From contig CAZTWL010000022.1 of the NCBI GenBank assembly GCA_964617825.1, positions 1-64,000 on the forward strand: a stretch of 64,000 bases of DNA, in the 5' to 3' direction. The translations under genes were made by a program, and so were the position numbers. The first letter of the stretch is position 1; the number at the start of each line of letters is the position of its first letter. The DNA comes from VSJD01 sp964617825. GTDB taxonomy: Bacteria; Verrucomicrobiota; Kiritimatiellia; JAAZAB01. The notes under the pieces were generated by a model. The model searched no databases, was not told the origin of the DNA, and saw nothing but the letters and a program-made list of their open reading frames with translations. Below are positions 60,913 through 64,000 of the stretch, one piece after another.

Positions 60913-61400
60913 AACAAACTTTAGTTTGCCGGATCGGTTTTTTTGCAGCCGCGCTGTTATGGTGGGCATTGAGCGCCAACGCCGGGAACGGCGCTGTGGC
61001 GCCGACAAACACCCCGTCCGTCGTTGTGCGCAAAGCCGCACCGCGCCGACAAGCGCCGCCACCGATAACGCCGGTCCGGTCATCGTCGGAACGGACAAGC
61101 GCCACCACTATGCCAGCTCAATTATATTTCGGACCACGGGTGGCACCCGTGACCAGCTCCGTGGCTCTGCAGGACCCGTACACGTCGCCTTACTCAACTT
61201 CGGCAAATTCATATCATAAAGCCATCGTCGGCTTCCGCTTCGGCTTGAACTCCCGCACCTATTTGTTCATCGGCATAGGCATGGCCGTTTCCGACAATCT
61301 CCTGGAACAGGCCTTGGCCACAAACACGCGGATTTCAGCCGCGCAAATTCAGAATGGCCTCGGCATGCAGACCGAATATGGGTTTGGTTGGGACTTTTGA
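60909..61400 (+). CDS. Small secreted protein, function unknown
   Basis: 163 residues using a TTG start that overlaps the stop of the preceding gene (TTGA), so translation is probably coupled. A signal peptide is visible (VCRIGFFAAALLWWALSANA). A proline- and threonine-rich linker (about 28-70) leads to a segment with SYHKAIVGFRFGLNSRTYLFIGIGMAVSDN, which resembles one or two outer-membrane-type beta strands. No family recognised. Coupling suggests a partner of the repeat protein. Confidence 0.55.
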   Translation: MKQTLVCRIGFFAAALLWWALSANAGNGAVAPTNTPSVVVRKAAPRRQAPPPITPVRSSSERTSATTMPAQLYFGPRVAPVTSSVALQDPYTSPYSTSANSYHKAIVGFRFGLNSRTYLFIGIGMAVSDNLLEQALATNTRISAAQIQNGLGMQTEYGFGWDF

Positions 61401-61530
61401 ACCAGGAAACTATCGAAATAATGCCCGCCAGGATGGTGAAAACAACAAGCATGCGTATTTCCGATTTTAACTCCAAAGCGCGCTATGTGGTTGTTTCTTG
61501 GACGCAGGGCCAAATTAAAACAGCTGGATT

Positions 61531-62850
61531 ATGACGGCAGCAGTTCCATCCTATCGCCAGTTTATCGGCTATTTTGTCCCGCTGGCTTTCCAGGCCATTG
61601 CGCAGAGCCTGACTTACCCGCTGGTGGCCATGGTCGCTTCGCGGGGACCGGGCGGGCCAATCAATATGGCCGGCCTGGCGCAGTCCCAGAACATGCTGAT
61701 GATCCTTTTCGTCATGGGCTCGGGTTTGATCACCACCGGGATGGTATTCGGCAAGACCAAGCAGGGTTTGGCGCGCTGCACACGCATCAATAACGGCATC
61801 ATTCTGCTGTCCATCCTGCTCTATGCCCTGATGTGCTTGCCGCCCGCGGCCCATTTTCTCTTCGGCCGGCTTCTGGGCTTGACGCCCGCAATCGAGAAAC
61901 CGGCCATTACGAGCTTTATGGCATCGCTGCCCATGTTGATCTTGTTTCGCCTGAGGGAGCCATATCAAATCGTGCTCCTGAACAACGCCGCCACCGGCCG
62001 GGCTTTTGGCGCCACGCTGGGCCGGATTGTTTTGACGCTGATGCTTGCATCCGTTTTTTGCGCGCTTAATCTTGTCGGGCCGATTTGGGCCGTGATGTGC
62101 ATGACGCTTGCGGTTGCGATCGAGCTGTTGATTGCCAAGGCCTTCGCCCTGCCGTTCATGCGCCGGATGACGCCCAGCATGGAGCCGCCCCCATCTTATT
62201 CGAAATTGATTGTTTTCTCGTTGACGCTTTCCGTCGGACTGCTTTTTCTAACGCTCTCCGGTTTCATGGTCGGCGCCTTTATCGCGCGGGCGCCTGAACC
62301 GGAACGCATGTTGCCGATTTTTTACCTGGCTATGGGCCTGGCCCATCCGATGGCCATCGGCACCACCCGCCTGCAAGCGCTGATTCTTACGTATTACGGT
62401 CAATCGGCGCGCAGCAACCGTCAACTGGCCATATTTACAGCGATCGCCGGGGTTATCATGGGACTGGTCCCCTTGATCTTCCTGTTGCCCGGAATAATCT
62501 ACTGGTATTACGTCACACTCCAGAAGCTAAGCATCGCCGATCTCCCCCTCGTGCGCAACACGGCCTGGCTTTTGATTTTGCTTCCGCTGACCGTCGCCCT
62601 GCGCGCTTACAGCGAAGGCAAGGCCGCCTGGTTCCGGAAGCCGGTGACAATATTAACCGGCCAGGCGGTTTATCTCTCGTTCATCGCCATTTCAGCGTTT
62701 TTTGCCCTGAACATCGGCGTGCCCGGAAACATGCTGGGCGCCGTCGCCATTCTTTTTGCCAATCTGGCGGCCGCCGGCATAATCATGTTCGCCCTGCGCT
62801 GGGAATATCGCGACAACTCGCCAGCGCCGGTCATGGATATTGAAAAATGA
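61531..62850 (+). CDS. MATE/MOP-flippase-like membrane protein
   Basis: 439 residues with about twelve hydrophobic helices in two halves. YFVPLAFQAIAQSLTYPLVAM at the N terminus and GLITTGMVFGKTK resemble the first helices of MATE and related MOP-superfamily exporters; the same plan returns at about 225 (FSLTLSVGLLFLTLSGFMVG). MOP proteins export small molecules or flip lipid-linked saccharides. No specificity motif is visible. The ATG at 61531 has no strong RBS. Confidence 0.6.
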   Translation: MTAAVPSYRQFIGYFVPLAFQAIAQSLTYPLVAMVASRGPGGPINMAGLAQSQNMLMILFVMGSGLITTGMVFGKTKQGLARCTRINNGIILLSILLYALMCLPPAAHFLFGRLLGLTPAIEKPAITSFMASLPMLILFRLREPYQIVLLNNAATGRAFGATLGRIVLTLMLASVFCALNLVGPIWAVMCMTLAVAIELLIAKAFALPFMRRMTPSMEPPPSYSKLIVFSLTLSVGLLFLTLSGFMVGAFIARAPEPERMLPIFYLAMGLAHPMAIGTTRLQALILTYYGQSARSNRQLAIFTAIAGVIMGLVPLIFLLPGIIYWYYVTLQKLSIADLPLVRNTAWLLILLPLTVALRAYSEGKAAWFRKPVTILTGQAVYLSFIAISAFFALNIGVPGNMLGAVAILFANLAAAGIIMFALRWEYRDNSPAPVMDIEK

Positions 62851-63027
62851 GCTCGCTCCCGGCCGAACACGCAACGGGCACAAACGATCCGGGGAACAAG
62901 CATAAAGGTTCGACCCAAGGCGTTAAACTGGCGGATTTGCGCGGCTGAAATCTGGTAGCGGCGGAGGACGCCATTCCCCGCAAGCGCAGCCGCCTGGAGC
63001 GGCGCGCCCTGATACCAAGGAGGTAAT

Positions 63028-64000
63028 ATGAATAAAAAGGAAAAAATGTTCCGCGTATTGAAAGCAGTTTCAGCCCCTGCGCTGAACGGCAAAGGCGATT
63101 CGAAAATATGGGAAAACGCCGCAGCCATTGCATTCGGCAAAGAGGCGGCCGAAAGCTCGTCGGCAAAACTGGCCTGGGATGAAAAGAATTTATTCATCTA
63201 TCTCCGGGCACAAGCCGACGACATGGCGCAGCGCGACCCGGAAAAACGTGCAAAGCCATTCCGTCCGTTCTGGGGCGGCAATCACCTCAACCCGGCGGAA
63301 TGGGAATACGACTGTTTCGACAAGAAAATCTGGAATGAGGACACCTTCGAGATACACATGCTGCCAAAGGGACAAACCGACAAATATTATATGTTTGTCG
63401 CTAATGTCGCCGGCAAAACGTATGCTGCGATCAATGCTTCCTGCGTCAACCCCGGGCTGCCATGGGACAGCAGAAGCAAGCTCAAGCTCCATAAGGGCTC
63501 TGACTTCTGGTCGCTGGAGATCGCGATTCCATTCGAAGGCCTCGGCGGACAGATATGGGACTTCACATTCTACCGCACAAACCGCATTCCCTTCATCGCC
63601 CCCTTCGAATTCACCTCGGCAAACGCAACCTGTTTTTTTGCGGCCACGCGCGAAACCCCTTTTCCGCCCAAGGCGGCCAAGAAAGTTGTCTATCCTAAAG
63701 CCGACCGGCAGCGCGGCTACTCGCTCTGCATAGAATCGCCTCTCGTCAAGATCATCGAAGGCGAATACGCCGGAAGTTCCAATACGAAAGCCGAGCTGAC
63801 GCTTGCCGGGCGTGAAACCGGCAGCCTGCTCATCCCCGTGACCGGCGTCAAAAAAATAAGTTCAATCAAGATCGACGCCGAACTCGACGCCCTCCCCGGG
63901 ACAAAGGTCGCGACCTTCATGGCCGACTACATCACTTCCGCCTGGTTGAACGCGGACAAACAAATCGACATCGCTGACGCCCTGATTCCCGGCAGCACCT
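63028..64000 (+). CDS. CBM9-like carbohydrate-binding domain protein, cut by window edge
   Basis: AAGGAGG seven bases ahead supports the ATG at 63028; the frame is open to the window edge (324 residues seen). There is no clear signal peptide. The first 200 residues have the CBM9/DOMON-like beta-sandwich pattern: WENAAAIAF, SSAKLAWDEKNLFIYLRAQADD, WNEDTFEIHMLPKG, DFWSLEIAIPFEGLGG and WDFTFYRTNRI, with the usual W-x-x-E-x-A-I-P-F block. In PVC bacteria such domains often start large surface or glycan-processing proteins. The remaining architecture lies outside. Confidence 0.65.
   Translation, partial: MNKKEKMFRVLKAVSAPALNGKGDSKIWENAAAIAFGKEAAESSSAKLAWDEKNLFIYLRAQADDMAQRDPEKRAKPFRPFWGGNHLNPAEWEYDCFDKKIWNEDTFEIHMLPKGQTDKYYMFVANVAGKTYAAINASCVNPGLPWDSRSKLKLHKGSDFWSLEIAIPFEGLGGQIWDFTFYRTNRIPFIAPFEFTSANATCFFAATRETPFPPKAAKKVVYPKADRQRGYSLCIESPLVKIIEGEYAGSSNTKAELTLAGRETGSLLIPVTGVKKISSIKIDAELDALPGTKVATFMADYITSAWLNADKQIDIADALIPGST

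Overview
The window is a GC-rich bacterial chromosome segment with densely packed genes. The gene content best fits the PVC superphylum, in the Lentisphaerota / Kiritimatiellota / Verrucomicrobiota range: many intracellular glycoside-hydrolase-like and Gfo/Idh/MocA proteins, glycyl radical enzymes, a large FAD-dependent oxidoreductase of the xanthan-lyase-associated type, S41- and IclR-type proteins, and an RpiB-GlyA fusion. This assignment is inference from gene families; no rRNA or other phylogenetic marker is present. I saw no tRNA, rRNA or CRISPR array. Both window edges cut a gene.

Layout. (1) 1-1020: an IS3-family insertion sequence cut by the left edge, with a frameshifted orfA. (2) 1111-9782: a sugar-catabolism locus led by an IclR regulator, with a GH89-like enzyme, a TIM-barrel protein, a SIS-domain protein, a small Gfo-like protein, a complete Gfo/Idh/MocA oxidoreductase and a GH20-like enzyme. 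None of the hydrolases carries an export signal, so they probably act on imported saccharides. (3) 9906-18127: a surface-polysaccharide block with an AlgX/AlgJ-like protein, a PIG-L deacetylase, a large membrane protein, an O-antigen-type ABC exporter (Wzm/Wzt), a coiled-coil protein and a GT4 glycosyltransferase, several with overlapping stop/start codons. It is followed by an M28 lipoprotein. (4) 19110-24924, minus strand: ABC exporter ATPase and permease, a membrane-anchored helical protein and an FAD oxidoreductase.

(5) 25187-29606, minus strand: a glycyl radical enzyme (GRE), an iron-type alcohol dehydrogenase and a GRE activase. (6) 29646-42204: housekeeping genes: the RpiB-GlyA fusion, a low-molecular-weight phosphatase, Sua5/YwlC, a probably inactive S41 protein, PurE, PurD, a DMT transporter with an XRE-cupin regulator and a sugar-phosphate epimerase-like protein, EpmA with EF-P, a 29-residue membrane peptide, an iron-sulfur flavoprotein and a solute-binding lipoprotein.

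(7) 42340-59500 is a mosaic, plastic region. It holds a second GRE with its activase, whose codon use looks foreign, a GH32/43-like propeller protein, a large secreted GH42-like protein, an AT-rich QueD-like gene, a quinone/isoprenoid group (DoxX, NDH-2, polyprenyl synthase, UbiA/MenA-like) and aspartate ammonia-lyase. The spaces between them contain remnants of an IS21 IstB helper, a REP-associated tyrosine transposase with several repeated ends, a helix-turn-helix transposase, an ATP-binding AlbA-type regulator and possibly HsdM. (8) 59620-64000: two secreted proteins of unknown role, one with three calcium-loop repeats, a MATE-like membrane protein and a CBM9-like protein cut by the right edge.

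The most interesting items are the two GRE systems of unassigned substrate, the RpiB-GlyA fusion, the S41 protein lacking both catalytic residues, the QueD-like protein with a zinc ribbon and no catalytic cysteine, and the trail of transposase fragments around the foreign genes.
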